Below, piece by piece: positions 9,570-18,069 of a DNA stretch of 64,000 bases. This stretch comes from Bradyrhizobium sp. Ash2021. Its GTDB lineage: Bacteria > Pseudomonadota > Alphaproteobacteria > Rhizobiales > Xanthobacteraceae. Each line of letters starts with the position of its first letter. Position 1 is the stretch's first letter. The stretch spans positions 5,872,501 to 5,936,500 of the forward strand of contig NZ_CP100604.1 in the NCBI RefSeq assembly GCF_031202265.1, given 5' to 3'. The notes beneath the pieces are model-generated. The model had not been told where the DNA came from. It saw only the letters and a list, made by a program, of their open reading frames with translations, and searched no databases. The translations under genes were made by a program, and so were the position numbers.

Positions 9570-9699
9570 GTCCTTGGTGCCCCGCTCCTCGCGAAACGAC
9601 CGCGCGGCCTGTGCGCACTGGCAATCAGCGCCTAATACCGCGCCACCCTGGGACAATTATGGTTAATGGCGGGTTAACGAACGCGCCTCCCCCGGTACC

Positions 9700-10491
9700 T
9701 TACGGCTGGGCTTCGTAATAGCGGGCCACCTGGTCGATCTCTTCGGCCGTCATCTGGCGGGCGATGTTGCGCATCTGCTGGCTGATGTCGTTGCGGCGGG
9801 TGCCGGACGCAAACGCGTGCAACTGCGCCTTGATGTAGACCGCGGACTGGCCGCCGAGCCACGGGCTGCCGGCCTTGTTGTCGATGTCGCCATGACAGGA
9901 GCCGCAGGGCGGGATATTACGCATCGGCGCCCCCGTGACCACGATCGGCGGCGCCGCAAGCTCTGCATCCAGCTGGTTCGACGGCACCCGCGGCAAATAG
10001 GCGTAATAGGCCGCGATATCCAGCATGTCCTGGTTGCTCATGTTCACAGCGAAAGGACTCATGACCACGTTGACCCGTGCGCCGGTCTTGAAATCGTTCA
10101 GTTCCTTGTAGGTCACCGCGGCAAACTGCCCCGCGAGGTTCGGCGAATTGGCGTCGCTGACGCCCTGCGGCCCGTGGCAGATCGCGCAGCGTTGCGCCAG
10201 TGTCGCACCGCGGCCGATTGAGACCTGATTTGACCTTGTCAGCATCTCCGACGTCATCACGACATTGGAGGTCTTGAAATCGGGTTGGATGGGATTGCCT
10301 TGCGAGGACGCGCGCGGCACGCCGGCGGCACTGCAGATCGCGTCCCAGATGCCGCTGAGCTTGAGGTCGGGCTGCGCCAGCGGCAGCCAGATCAGGCCGG
10401 CCAGCGCGGCAAGCACCGCGATGGCGGCCGTGACGCCGACGCTGAACCCGAACCAGGGATTGCGAAACGAGAACAGCTTTTGCTCGCTCAT
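9700..10491 (-). CDS. Membrane-anchored dihaem cytochrome c
   Basis: A 263-residue cytochrome c with an N-terminal membrane anchor (about residues 18-38) and two CXXCH haem sites, 'CAICHGPQG' and 'CGSCHGDID', spaced about 100 residues apart in two cytochrome-c553-like domains. The start ATG overlaps the stop of the oxidase subunit I gene as ATGA, so translation is coupled and this is the last gene of the oxidase operon. It probably passes electrons to the oxidase or is a bound subunit in the periplasm. The ATG at 10491 starts the membrane anchor, while an upstream extension lies inside the subunit I coding sequence. Confidence 0.9.
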   Translation of the reverse strand: MSEQKLFSFRNPWFGFSVGVTAAIAVLAALAGLIWLPLAQPDLKLSGIWDAICSAAGVPRASSQGNPIQPDFKTSNVVMTSEMLTRSNQVSIGRGATLAQRCAICHGPQGVSDANSPNLAGQFAAVTYKELNDFKTGARVNVVMSPFAVNMSNQDMLDIAAYYAYLPRVPSNQLDAELAAPPIVVTGAPMRNIPPCGSCHGDIDNKAGSPWLGGQSAVYIKAQLHAFASGTRRNDISQQMRNIARQMTAEEIDQVARYYEAQP

Positions 10492-12113
10492 CGGCTGGCT
10501 CCGACATAGACCGCGGGCACGTTGGTTTCGTTCAGCACCATCAATTGCGCGATCGGATAGCCGTAGTTCACAACGGTGAGGCCGATCATCAAGGCGAGCC
10601 AAAGCCCAAAGGAATTGAGCGCAACCGGAATCCGCGCCGGCATGTGCAAGGGCACGCTGAAGCGATAGGCGCCCGCGTCGCTCGCCGCCGCCCTCTGGCC
10701 GCGGATCAACACGATCAAAAACAGGACGCCTGACGTCAGCAGCATTAATCCGCCGACCGCCGACATCGACACCGAGAACGCCTGCGGCGAGATCGCGGGA
10801 TTGGCATAGTCATAGAATGCCATGCGGCGCGGCATGCCGAGAATCCCGACGTAATGCCACGGGAACGTGGTGACGATCATGCCGGCGAACCACAGCCAAA
10901 GCTGGGTTCGCATCAGGCCAAAACTTTCCAGCGCGCGGCCGGTCAGATGCGGCCACAGATCGTAGGCGATCGCGAAATACATGATGACGATGGCGCCACC
11001 GAAGATCAGGTGGAAGTGCCCGGTGATCCATTGGGTGTTATGTACGCTGGCGTCGAGTTGATAGCTCATATTGATCAGCCCGCCGGCGCCGCCGAAACCG
11101 AGCATCACCAGCGACAGCGCGGTCGCCAGCAGGATCGGGTTTTGCCAGGGCAGCGCCCTCATCCATCCAAAAGCCCCGCGGCCGCCGCGGAGGCGGCTCG
11201 CGATCTCCGCGGACGCGCAGATGGTGAACACCGTCAGCAAGGTCGGCAGTGCCACAAGCCCCGTGAACACCGAATGCATGAATTTAAAGCCGGCGCCGAC
11301 CTGCGGGTCGGCAAACAGATGATGCACGCCGATCGGCATCGCCACCACCACGAACAGGATAAAGGAAATCCGCGCCATGGCGTCGCTGTAAAGCCTTCCG
11401 CCGATCGCGCGCGGGAGGATCGTGTAATAGGCGATGTAGGTCGGGATCAGCCAGAAATAGACGATGGCGTGCAGCGTCCAGGAGAAGAACACCCGCGCCA
11501 AACCGGCGTCGATGGTGGATTTGAGGCCGAGCGCCACCGGCAAGATCTGGAAGATGATTTCCAGCGCCGCGCCAACGGCGGTCCAGCCCCAGAGATAGGA
11601 GCCCGCGACATTGGCGAACATCGCCAGCGGCACCGGTTTGTCGGGGTTCTCTCGCTTCCAGACCGCCATATTGATCGGCATCAGCGCGACCCAGATCCAT
11701 GAGCCGACCACGACCATGACCACGCCGATGTAGTAGAAGGGATTGCCGACCATCGGCGGATAGAAGGTGTACAACACGGACGCGAGGCCCAGCGAAACCG
11801 GGATCATCGCCACGACGGCGCCGACGGCGACCAGAAAGAAGCCCGCCCACGCCCAGCGGCGACCGACCAGCGGCTTCTCCAGCGAAGCCTCGGTGATGGC
11901 GTAACCGAATCCCATCGCGATCAGGGTCGGAAACACGTAGCCCATCGCCGAGCCATGCGCGGTGACCGAGCGATAGTAAAACTCCGGATTGAAGTGCCAG
12001 GCATTGAGGGGGCTGCGCTCGAACATCTGCCACGCGCCGAGCACCAAGGCGACGCCGAACACGATGAAGGCGAGCCAGAAATGCGAAAGAATCAGCCGCT
12101 TGTTAGTCAACAC
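10488..12113 (-). CDS. B-type (ba3-like) cytochrome c oxidase subunit I
   Basis: A 541-residue haem-copper oxidase catalytic subunit with at least twelve hydrophobic segments. The haem-ligand His residues are seen in 'SVTAHGSAMGYVF' and 'WITGHFHLIFGG'. The CuB pair is in 'GVHHLFADPQVG'. The crosslinked His-Tyr site reads 'WTLHAIVYFWLIPTYIAYYT', in the spacing of Thermus ba3 oxidase rather than the HPEVY of A-type enzymes; this is why I place it in the B family. The start is a GTG at 12113 overlapping the 3' end of subunit II by 11 bp, with GGAGG seven bases before it. The enzyme would reduce O2 to water with periplasmic cytochrome c as donor. Confidence 0.92.
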   Translation of the reverse strand: MLTNKRLILSHFWLAFIVFGVALVLGAWQMFERSPLNAWHFNPEFYYRSVTAHGSAMGYVFPTLIAMGFGYAITEASLEKPLVGRRWAWAGFFLVAVGAVVAMIPVSLGLASVLYTFYPPMVGNPFYYIGVVMVVVGSWIWVALMPINMAVWKRENPDKPVPLAMFANVAGSYLWGWTAVGAALEIIFQILPVALGLKSTIDAGLARVFFSWTLHAIVYFWLIPTYIAYYTILPRAIGGRLYSDAMARISFILFVVVAMPIGVHHLFADPQVGAGFKFMHSVFTGLVALPTLLTVFTICASAEIASRLRGGRGAFGWMRALPWQNPILLATALSLVMLGFGGAGGLINMSYQLDASVHNTQWITGHFHLIFGGAIVIMYFAIAYDLWPHLTGRALESFGLMRTQLWLWFAGMIVTTFPWHYVGILGMPRRMAFYDYANPAISPQAFSVSMSAVGGLMLLTSGVLFLIVLIRGQRAAASDAGAYRFSVPLHMPARIPVALNSFGLWLALMIGLTVVNYGYPIAQLMVLNETNVPAVYVGASR

Positions 12114-12666
12114 AGGTCAGCCTCCGCTTCGCCGCCGTCATGTTGAGAAATTCTGTCTTGTCCATGACCTTGACCTTGCCCCACATGCCCTGATGTCCGA
12201 TCCCGCAAAATTCCTGGCACGGCATGACGTGCTCGCCCACAGCCTTGAAGCGGATCGGCAGCACCGAAACATAGCCCGGGACCAGCATAGTGTTGATATT
12301 GGTGCCCTCGATCAGCAAGCCATGAACCACATCGGCGCTGGTGGCGCGAAGATTGATCGGGGTTTCCGCAGGCACGACGACGCATTGCGGCGTGAAGGAA
12401 TATTGCTGCCCGATCGCGCGCACCGTGACCGACCCGTCGGCCTCGACCGCGCTGCCGAGATTGCTTTCGATGAATTCGCCGGACAGATGCAGCGTCCTGG
12501 GATCGGCAGTCTCGACACGGCCCTGCGGCATCGTCGCCTGATGGATGCCGATGAAGGTCGCCATGCCGACGAGAATACCGACGATCACGATCGACAGCGT
12601 CGCCCATCGCCGCTCGATGCGGGCCGCAACCGCTTCGCCGATGCCGTGATCGGTCTCAACAGCCAT
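12103..12666 (-). CDS. Cytochrome c oxidase subunit II (CuA)
   Basis: A 187-residue subunit II with a single N-terminal transmembrane helix (about residues 24-44) and a periplasmic cupredoxin domain. The CuA site is intact: a His in 'VVHGLLIEG' and then 'MPCQEFCGIGHQGMWGKV', giving the CxxxC, His and Met ligands. One transmembrane segment instead of two is characteristic of B-type (ba3) oxidases. The ATG at 12666 lies two bases after the stop of the small upstream membrane protein, and its 3' end overlaps the subunit I start. It accepts electrons from cytochrome c and passes them to haem in subunit I. Confidence 0.92.
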   Translation of the reverse strand: MAVETDHGIGEAVAARIERRWATLSIVIVGILVGMATFIGIHQATMPQGRVETADPRTLHLSGEFIESNLGSAVEADGSVTVRAIGQQYSFTPQCVVVPAETPINLRATSADVVHGLLIEGTNINTMLVPGYVSVLPIRFKAVGEHVMPCQEFCGIGHQGMWGKVKVMDKTEFLNMTAAKRRLTCVD

Positions 12667-12668
12667 TG

Positions 12669-12845
12669 TCAGACGCTCCGCGGCAGGAAGACCAGCAAAT
12701 AAAACGCAAACCACAGCGCGACCACAACGGCAGTCGCCACACCGGCCACCGCCACTGCACCGCCCGGACCGGCACGGACGATGGTCTCGACCGCTTCGTC
12801 TTCGGAGCCGGGTGTAGCCGCCTGCGTCGAGGATGAATTGATCAT
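12669..12845 (-). CDS. 58-residue single-pass membrane protein, putative oxidase subunit IIa-like
   Basis: A short gene of 58 codons plus stop, squeezed between the trihaem cytochrome gene (10 bp) and subunit II (2 bp). It encodes a Ser/Thr/Glu-rich N-terminus beginning MINSSSTQAATPGSEDEAVE and then one hydrophobic helix ending 'LWFAFYLLVFLPRSV'. AAAGG lies seven bases upstream of the ATG. Size, single helix and position resemble the small subunit IIa (CbaD) that completes the Thermus ba3 oxidase by replacing the missing second helix of subunit II. The sequence itself does not prove homology. Operon position and coding spacing make it a real gene with good confidence; the subunit role is inferred. 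Confidence 0.75.
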   Translation of the reverse strand: MINSSSTQAATPGSEDEAVETIVRAGPGGAVAVAGVATAVVVALWFAFYLLVFLPRSV

Positions 12846-12855
12846 GACACGCCTT

Positions 12856-14109
12856 TTAGTTCAGGGTTGCCGCGCGCAGTTCGTTGGCCTGCCGCGCCGA
12901 AACGGGCTCGCCGCGATTACCCCAGGACGTCCTGATATAGGTCACGACCGCCGCGACCTCGTCGTCGGACAGCCGGTGCGCAAACGGCGGCATGCCGTAG
13001 GGCATCGGATTGCCCGCCGTGCCCGGCGGATAGCCGCCATTGAGCACCATCCGGATCGCGTTGACTGCGGATACCATCTGGATCGACTGGTTGCCGGCGA
13101 GCGGCGGATAGTGCGGCGGCATGCCCAGCCCCACCGCGCCGTGGCAGCTGGCGCATTCGCGGTCGTAGATTTGCTTGCCCAAGCTGAGCAACAGGCTGCT
13201 TTCGGCCGACGGCAACGACTTCGCCGGCTTCTCCGGCGAGGTGCCCTCCGCTAGCCCCTTCAGGTAGACCGCCATCGCGCGGATGTCGTCGTCATTGAGA
13301 TATTGCGTGCTGTTGTAGACAACCTCCGCCATCGGCCCGTACACCGCGCCGCGGGTCGATACGCCCTTGCGGAGATAGTCCGTGATCTCCTCGATGGTCC
13401 AATCGCCGAGGCCGGCTTCCTTGTTTTGGGTCAGCGACGGCGCGTACCAGTTCTGCATCGGGATCAGACCGCCCTCAAACGCCTGCGACTCCGAACTGCC
13501 GCCGAGCGCGTTGATCGCGGTATGGCACATCCCACAATGGCCGAGGCCTTCGACCAAGTAAGCCCCCCGGTTCCACTCCGCCGATTTGGTCGGATCAGGC
13601 TTGAACTCGCCCTCCGTGAAGAACAGCGTGCGCCATCCGATGATCAGCGAGCGGTTGTTGAACGGAAACGTCAGTTCGTGCGGCCGGTTCGGCTGCTTCA
13701 CCGGCGTAATCGAGCGTAAATAGGCATAGATCGCATCGCTGTCTTCGCGCGTCACCTTGGTATAGGAGGCGAACGGCATCGCCGGATAGACCAGCCCGCC
13801 ATCCGGAAAACGTCCGTTGTGCATCATCTGAAAGAACTGATCGGACGACCACGTCCCGATGCCGGTCTGCGGATCCGGCGTAATGTTCGAGGTGTAAAGC
13901 GTGCCGAACGGCGTCTTCATCGGCAGGCCGCCGGCAAAGGTCTTTCCTTCGCGCGCGGTGTGACAGGCGATGCAGTCGCCGGCGCGGGCGAGATATTCGC
14001 CTTTGGCGATCAGCGCGGTATCCTGCTGCGCCGTCGCCGGCACGGCGCCGAACAATAGCCAGGAGGTTGCGGCCAGAACCGGGAGCAGAGCTTTCAGGGT
14101 TTTCGGCAT
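12856..14109 (-). CDS. Trihaem cytochrome c (alcohol/gluconate dehydrogenase-type)
   Basis: A 417-residue exported cytochrome with a signal peptide (about residues 1-27, ending 'ATAQQD') and three CXXCH sites: 'CIACHTAREG', 'CGMCHTAINA' and 'CASCHGAVGL'. This three-domain layout is that of the cytochrome subunits of membrane alcohol, gluconate and aldehyde dehydrogenases, which feed electrons to quinone or oxidase. No dehydrogenase gene is next to it. Within this operon it more likely carries electrons towards the ba3-like oxidase. GGGAG precedes the ATG at 14109. The gene starts 14 bp after the preceding dihaem cytochrome gene and ends 10 bp before the small membrane protein. Confidence 0.88.
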   Translation of the reverse strand: MPKTLKALLPVLAATSWLLFGAVPATAQQDTALIAKGEYLARAGDCIACHTAREGKTFAGGLPMKTPFGTLYTSNITPDPQTGIGTWSSDQFFQMMHNGRFPDGGLVYPAMPFASYTKVTREDSDAIYAYLRSITPVKQPNRPHELTFPFNNRSLIIGWRTLFFTEGEFKPDPTKSAEWNRGAYLVEGLGHCGMCHTAINALGGSSESQAFEGGLIPMQNWYAPSLTQNKEAGLGDWTIEEITDYLRKGVSTRGAVYGPMAEVVYNSTQYLNDDDIRAMAVYLKGLAEGTSPEKPAKSLPSAESSLLLSLGKQIYDRECASCHGAVGLGMPPHYPPLAGNQSIQMVSAVNAIRMVLNGGYPPGTAGNPMPYGMPPFAHRLSDDEVAAVVTYIRTSWGNRGEPVSARQANELRAATLN

Positions 14110-14123
14110 CTGCGCGATCTCCC

Positions 14124-14834
14124 TCAGTTCGGCTCGCTGCCGCACGACAGCGGCATCGGCAGGCTGCCGCGCTTGGCAAATGACGGATCCGATGGTGCCG
14201 GCCGCGACGACAGCCAGGCCGCAACCGCCTTGACATCGTCTTCGGTCAGAAGGCCGGCAACGATCTGCATGCAATCGGGAGCGGTGGCGGTTCGCGTGCC
14301 GTAGCGCCAGCCGCCGAGCTGCGCGCTGATGTAGCTCGCGCGCAAGCCCAGCAAGCCGGGGATCGCCGGCTCCATGCCGCCGAAGGTCGGAGCGTGGCAA
14401 CCGGCGCAGGCCGGAACGCCGCGCTGCGGATCGCCATGGGTGGCAATCGCTTCGCCGCGCGCCAGAATGTCGTTGCTGACGGTGGGGATCGCGGGCGCCG
14501 GAAATGGCGGCCGCAACGAGGCAAAATGTTCGGCGATCTGCTTCAGATAGGCGTCGGGCAGAAACTCCAGCAGATAATTCATCGGCGGGTATTTGCGGCG
14601 CCCGTCCCTGAACGCCACCAGTTGATTGTAGAGGTAGCCGGCAGGCTTGCCCGCAAGCCGCGGGAAATACACGTCGCTGGTGCCCTCGCCTGCGGCGCCG
14701 TGACACGACGCGCAGGCGAGAACCCGTGCCGCCATGGTGTCAGGCGCGCGTTCAGCGGTCTGCGATTGCGCAGGCCCCCAGGCAAGCCCGATCAAGGTGA
14801 GAAAAGTCACAATTGGCAGAAAGCGATGCGTCAC
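14124..14834 (-). CDS. Exported dihaem cytochrome c, first gene of the oxidase operon
   Basis: A 236-residue periplasmic cytochrome c4-like protein with a signal peptide (residues 1-25) and two haem sites, 'LACASCHGAAGEG' and 'CAGCHAPTFGG'. The start is a GTG at 14834. It opens the minus-strand operon that continues through the trihaem cytochrome, the small membrane protein, subunits II and I and a second dihaem cytochrome. A perfect FNR/FixK box lies 89 bp upstream of this start, so the operon is probably induced at low oxygen. As a soluble dihaem carrier it is a natural electron donor to CuA. Confidence 0.88.
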   Translation of the reverse strand: MTHRFLPIVTFLTLIGLAWGPAQSQTAERAPDTMAARVLACASCHGAAGEGTSDVYFPRLAGKPAGYLYNQLVAFRDGRRKYPPMNYLLEFLPDAYLKQIAEHFASLRPPFPAPAIPTVSNDILARGEAIATHGDPQRGVPACAGCHAPTFGGMEPAIPGLLGLRASYISAQLGGWRYGTRTATAPDCMQIVAGLLTEDDVKAVAAWLSSRPAPSDPSFAKRGSLPMPLSCGSEPN

Positions 14835-14922
14835 CGTCTTTCGCCCCAGCTCAATGACGAGGCTAAACTTTTCTCAAATCAGGCCGACGGAGGCAACGAA
14901 GCGCACGTTCGAAGTGGCGTAA

Positions 14923-14936
14923 TTGATCTAGATCAA
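14923..14936 (-). promoter_or_regulatory. FNR/FixK-type anaerobox
   Basis: TTGATCTAGATCAA is a perfect palindrome with the consensus TTGAT-N4-ATCAA recognised by FNR and by Bradyrhizobium FixK2. It sits 89 bp upstream of the first oxidase-operon gene and 7 bp beyond the hisI stop. The distance leaves room for a -10 element and a leader, as expected for class II activation. The regulator's identity is inferred. Confidence 0.8.
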
Positions 14937-14942
14937 TTATCT

Positions 14943-15365
14943 CTATTTGCGATAGACTTTTTCCGGGTCGAACAGCCGCTCGGCGTCGACAAATGACAAT
15001 CGTGTGTCGTCGCCGTTGACCTTGCGATAGAAACACGACCGCCGTCCGGTGTGACAGGCAGCGCCGGTCTGCTCGACACGAATCCAGACCGCGTCCTGAT
15101 CGCAATCCATCCGCATCTCGATCACGCGCTGGGTGTGACCTGAAGTCTCACCTTTTCTCCACAACCCCTTGCGCGACCGGCTGAAATACCAGGCCTCGCC
15201 GCTCGCGATCGTCTTGCGCAGGGCTTCGTCGTTCATATGCGCAACCATCAGCACGTCGCCGCTCGCAGCATCGGTGGCCACGCAGGTCACCAGACCCGAC
15301 GCATCGAATTTGGGCTGGAATTCCAACCCTTCCTCGCGATCATGGGAATGTGCGGATGTGGACAC
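14943..15365 (-). CDS. hisI: Phosphoribosyl-AMP cyclohydrolase
   Basis: A 140-residue enzyme of histidine biosynthesis that opens the purine ring of phosphoribosyl-AMP. Diagnostic stretches are 'YFSRSRKGLWRKGETSGHTQ', the metal-binding 'MRMDCDQDAVWIRVEQ' and 'ACHTGRRSCFYR', with all Cys and Asp ligands present. It is a stand-alone hisI, not fused to hisE, as usual in alphaproteobacteria. The start is a GTG at 15365. It follows folE on the same strand after 28 bp, so the two may be co-transcribed. Its stop lies close to the FixK box of the next operon. Confidence 0.95.
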   Translation of the reverse strand: MSTSAHSHDREEGLEFQPKFDASGLVTCVATDAASGDVLMVAHMNDEALRKTIASGEAWYFSRSRKGLWRKGETSGHTQRVIEMRMDCDQDAVWIRVEQTGAACHTGRRSCFYRKVNGDDTRLSFVDAERLFDPEKVYRK

Positions 15366-15393
15366 GGGTAGCCTCGCAAATTCTCAGGCGAGG

Positions 15394-16089
15394 TTACCGG
15401 TTCGGTCCTCGCACCATGGACAGGAAACGCGCCTGCTCCGCCGGATTGTCGCGGAACATGCCGGTAAAGCGGCTGGTGAACGTCATCGCGCCATGCTTGG
15501 CGACGCCGCGCACCGACATGCAGGTATGCTCCGCCTCGATCATGACCGCAACGCCGCGCGGTTTGAGAACTTCGTCGATCGCGGCGGCGATCTGGGCGGT
15601 CAGGTGCTCCTGGGTCTGCAGGCGGCGCGCAAAGATATCGGTGAGCCGCGCCAGCTTCGACAATCCCACCACCCGCTCGACCGGCGTATAGGCGATATGC
15701 GCCCTGCCATAGAACGGCATCATGTGATGTTCGCATTGCGAGGTGAATTCGATGTCGCGGATCAGGACGAAATCGTCATAGCCCGCGGTCTCGCCAAAGG
15801 TGCGGTCGAGCACCTCGGCCGGACACTGGTGGTAGCCCTGATAGAGTTCGTCGAAGGCCTCGACCACGCGCCGTGGCGTATCCAACAGACCCTCGCGCGC
15901 GGGGTTCTCGCCGATATAGCCAAGCAGCGTCTGCACCGCCTGCTCGGCTTCGGCCCGCGAGGGGCGCGGCTGATCGGCGCGGACGGCAGCCGCCAGGAAT
16001 TCGGCAGGATCGAGTTCCGCCGGGCGGGTTTCCGGCGCTTTGGTGTCTGTAGATTTGTTGGGGCGGATAGATTTGATCAAGGCGTCCAT
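15394..16089 (-). CDS. folE: GTP cyclohydrolase I
   Basis: A 231-residue enzyme that converts GTP to dihydroneopterin triphosphate, the first step of folate synthesis. The zinc-site Cys and active-site residues are in '[20 protein letters not shown]', and the second Cys in '[16 protein letters not shown]'. The first 45 residues are a variable acidic and Pro-rich extension. GGAGAAG precedes the ATG at 16089. The gene is followed by hisI after 28 bp. It is divergent from the iron-sulfur scaffold gene with a 233-bp gap holding both promoters. Confidence 0.96.
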   Translation of the reverse strand: MDALIKSIRPNKSTDTKAPETRPAELDPAEFLAAAVRADQPRPSRAEAEQAVQTLLGYIGENPAREGLLDTPRRVVEAFDELYQGYHQCPAEVLDRTFGETAGYDDFVLIRDIEFTSQCEHHMMPFYGRAHIAYTPVERVVGLSKLARLTDIFARRLQTQEHLTAQIAAAIDEVLKPRGVAVMIEAEHTCMSVRGVAKHGAMTFTSRFTGMFRDNPAEQARFLSMVRGPNR

Positions 16090-16322
16090 GTCTTCTCCGT
16101 TCGACCGGTCGTTCAGACCGGAGTGTCACCGGGCAGACGGGGCAGCTTTGCCGCCGAACGCCTGAATCCCCTTATCCTAGCATCACACCAGCGGAATTGG
16201 CTTCCAATTAGGCCGCAGTGGCGACATGGCCGGACTGTATTTCCGCCATTGCCGTCCATATATAGGACGGTGAAACCCGGCAGCCAAGGGCGCCTCCGCC
16301 CGCGACCCCGAGACCCCGATCT

Positions 16323-16778
16323 ATGCTGAACGACATTTACAACAAGCGCATCATCGAGCTGGCCGGCAATATCCCCCGTTTGGGCCGGCTTCCCGACCCC
16401 GACGCCAGCGCCACCGCCCACTCCAAATTGTGCGGCTCGACCGTCAAGATCGACCTCAAGATGGACGGGCCGGTGGTCACCGACTTCGCCCATGATGTGA
16501 AGGCCTGCGCGCTGGGACAGGCTTCCTGCTCGATCATGGCAAGCCACGTCGTGGGGTCATCGGCGGATGAGCTGCGCGAATTGCGCGAGACCGTGCGCAA
16601 GATGCTGAAGGAAAACGGCAAGCCGCCGCAAGGCAAGTGGGCCGACATCGCCCTGCTCGAGCCGGTCCGCGATTACAAGGCGCGCCACGCCTCGACCATG
16701 CTGACCTTCGACGCCGTGGTCGATGCGATCGGCCAGATCGAGGCCAAGGCGAAGCAGCCGGCTTCGGCGCACGGCTAA
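16323..16778 (+). CDS. NifU/IscU-like iron-sulfur cluster scaffold
   Basis: A 151-residue protein of the NifU N-terminal / IscU fold on which [Fe-S] clusters are assembled. The three conserved Cys are visible in 'AHSKLCGSTVKIDL' and 'VKACALGQASCSIMASH'. The cluster-binding Asp region is altered relative to IscU ('LCGST' rather than a canonical VGxPxCGD), as in the divergent alphaproteobacterial members of this group. No cysteine desulfurase gene is adjacent. It stands alone upstream of a palindromic repeat. Confidence 0.85.
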   Translation: MLNDIYNKRIIELAGNIPRLGRLPDPDASATAHSKLCGSTVKIDLKMDGPVVTDFAHDVKACALGQASCSIMASHVVGSSADELRELRETVRKMLKENGKPPQGKWADIALLEPVRDYKARHASTMLTFDAVVDAIGQIEAKAKQPASAHG

Positions 16779-16787
16779 AACTCAGGC

Positions 16788-16885
16788 CGTCATTCCGGGG
16801 CGCGCACAGCGCGAGCCCGGAATCCATACTCACGATCGTGGTTATGGATTCCGGGCCTGCGCCAAGAGGCGCATCCCGGTATGAC
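16788..16885. repeat. Palindromic intergenic repeat
   Basis: An imperfect palindrome opens with GTCATTCCGGGGCGCGC and closes with CGCATCCCGGTATGAC. A nested copy is made by 'CCCGGAATCCATA' and 'TATGGATTCCGGG'. It lies between two convergent genes (the scaffold and the COG3904 protein) and could terminate transcription from both sides. It belongs to the common class of GGAATCCA-containing repeats of this group (from memory). Confidence 0.8.
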
Positions 16886-16903
16886 AACGTTGATAAATTT
16901 CCG

Positions 16904-17821
16904 TTACTTGGCCGGGACCGGCGCGGCCGCGGCCACACCGCCGGTCGGCACCGTCGCTTCAGCGGTCTTGGTCGACTTCGTCGCTTGCGGCAAAGCGTTG
17001 CCTTCGACCGTGTTGCTGACAAAACGATCCTGCGTGGGTTTGGATTTCAGTTCGGCAACCGGCACCGACGCAGTGTCCCGCGGCAGCACGTCAGCCACCG
17101 CATCGGTGGTCACGATATTGGTCAGCCGCAATTCGGTCGGCGACAATTCGTGCAAATCTTCCCAGGGCGGCACGCTCAGCGCGAGCGACAGCAAGTCACC
17201 GGCACCACCCATCTCAAACGTGTATTTGGCGAGACGGCCGATATCGCGCTCCACGATCATCATATCTTGCGCGGTATAGCTTGCTGCCTTGGCGTCGTCG
17301 GCGCGGTCGCCCATCCAGATCTGGTGCACGCGGACATGCGCATCTTCAGGCACGTAGCGGGTCTTGCCCGACAACAGCAGGAACACGCACATCGACTCGC
17401 AATAGGCCTCCGGTACCACGCTTGGGCGGTCGCCCTGCGGCGTCTGGTTCACGACGCTGACGCCGACCGTCGTCGATGCACCGAGACCGCGGAACCTGCG
17501 GCCGAGCGTAATGGAATCGTTGACCGAACCGCCTGAGGAATCGAGCACGATGGTGGCGCCGCCAAGCTGGCGGCCGCGCGCGAAATCCTCGAAATCCTTG
17601 GGACTGTCCGCGGTGACGATGCCAACGGCCGAGACCCAGCCCTTGCAGTTCGGCTGGCACGCGACCCATTTGAAGTGCATCGGTAGTTTGCGTTCTTCGA
17701 GGGTGACGCCGGCCTGCGCCGAATTGCCCAGCGTCGCGACGGAGCCGGGCAATGCGATACAAAGGGCAGCGGCTCCGAGGAGCGTCAGGCCGCGAAAGCG
17801 AAGCGACGTCACAAACCTCAA
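16904..17821 (-). CDS. COG3904-type exported protein with ClpP-like fold
   Basis: A protein of about 305 residues with a signal peptide (hydrophobic run 'LTLLGAAALCIALPG') and a crotonase/ClpP-like periplasmic domain (about residues 45-230). Recognisable pieces are 'GGATIVLDSSGGSVNDSITL' and 'EAYCESMCVFLLLSGKTRY', followed by 'AHVRVHQIWMGD'. These parallel the Ser and His regions of ClpP/SppA folds, but I cannot show that it is catalytic. The C-terminal 70 residues are Thr/Ala/Pro-rich and disordered. I place the start at the TTG at 17821, six bases after AAGGA; a TTG at 17839 is an alternative. A second protein of the same type is encoded at 26659-28002. Confidence 0.72.
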   Translation of the reverse strand: MRFVTSLRFRGLTLLGAAALCIALPGSVATLGNSAQAGVTLEERKLPMHFKWVACQPNCKGWVSAVGIVTADSPKDFEDFARGRQLGGATIVLDSSGGSVNDSITLGRRFRGLGASTTVGVSVVNQTPQGDRPSVVPEAYCESMCVFLLLSGKTRYVPEDAHVRVHQIWMGDRADDAKAASYTAQDMMIVERDIGRLAKYTFEMGGAGDLLSLALSVPPWEDLHELSPTELRLTNIVTTDAVADVLPRDTASVPVAELKSKPTQDRFVSNTVEGNALPQATKSTKTAEATVPTGGVAAAAPVPAK

Positions 17822-18069
17822 TTTGGTTCCTTCCCCCAAGGCTCGAGTGTGAGCAGTGGCAATGGCCCCATTTCAACGCCACATGATTCTGTCATTGAAG
17901 CGTTATCGAAACGGTAATCGTGCTGACCTGTGCCGTCCATAGTACCTTTGCTGCATCGCCCCCAAACCTTTGGATAATTTTGAACTGTGGCGTAAATATC
18001 TGCGAAACGTTCGGTTCCCAGCGTTGGAACCCCGCAGAGTTACGGAGATGGTTCCGACCGGGTACCCCC

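Noticed and set aside
10854..11702. Long plus-strand open frame (282 codons) opposite oxidase subunit I
   Set aside because: Arg/His/Gln-rich shadow of a confirmed membrane-protein gene; no ribosome site or domain. The same holds for similar frames at 3256-4515, 4670-5605, 15169-16329, 18882-19640, 21744-22916, 29339-30274 and 31694-33508.
10488..12113. A-type (aa3) cytochrome oxidase
   Set aside because: The active-site stretch reads HAIVY without the HPEVY pattern, and subunit II has a single helix, both pointing to the B family.
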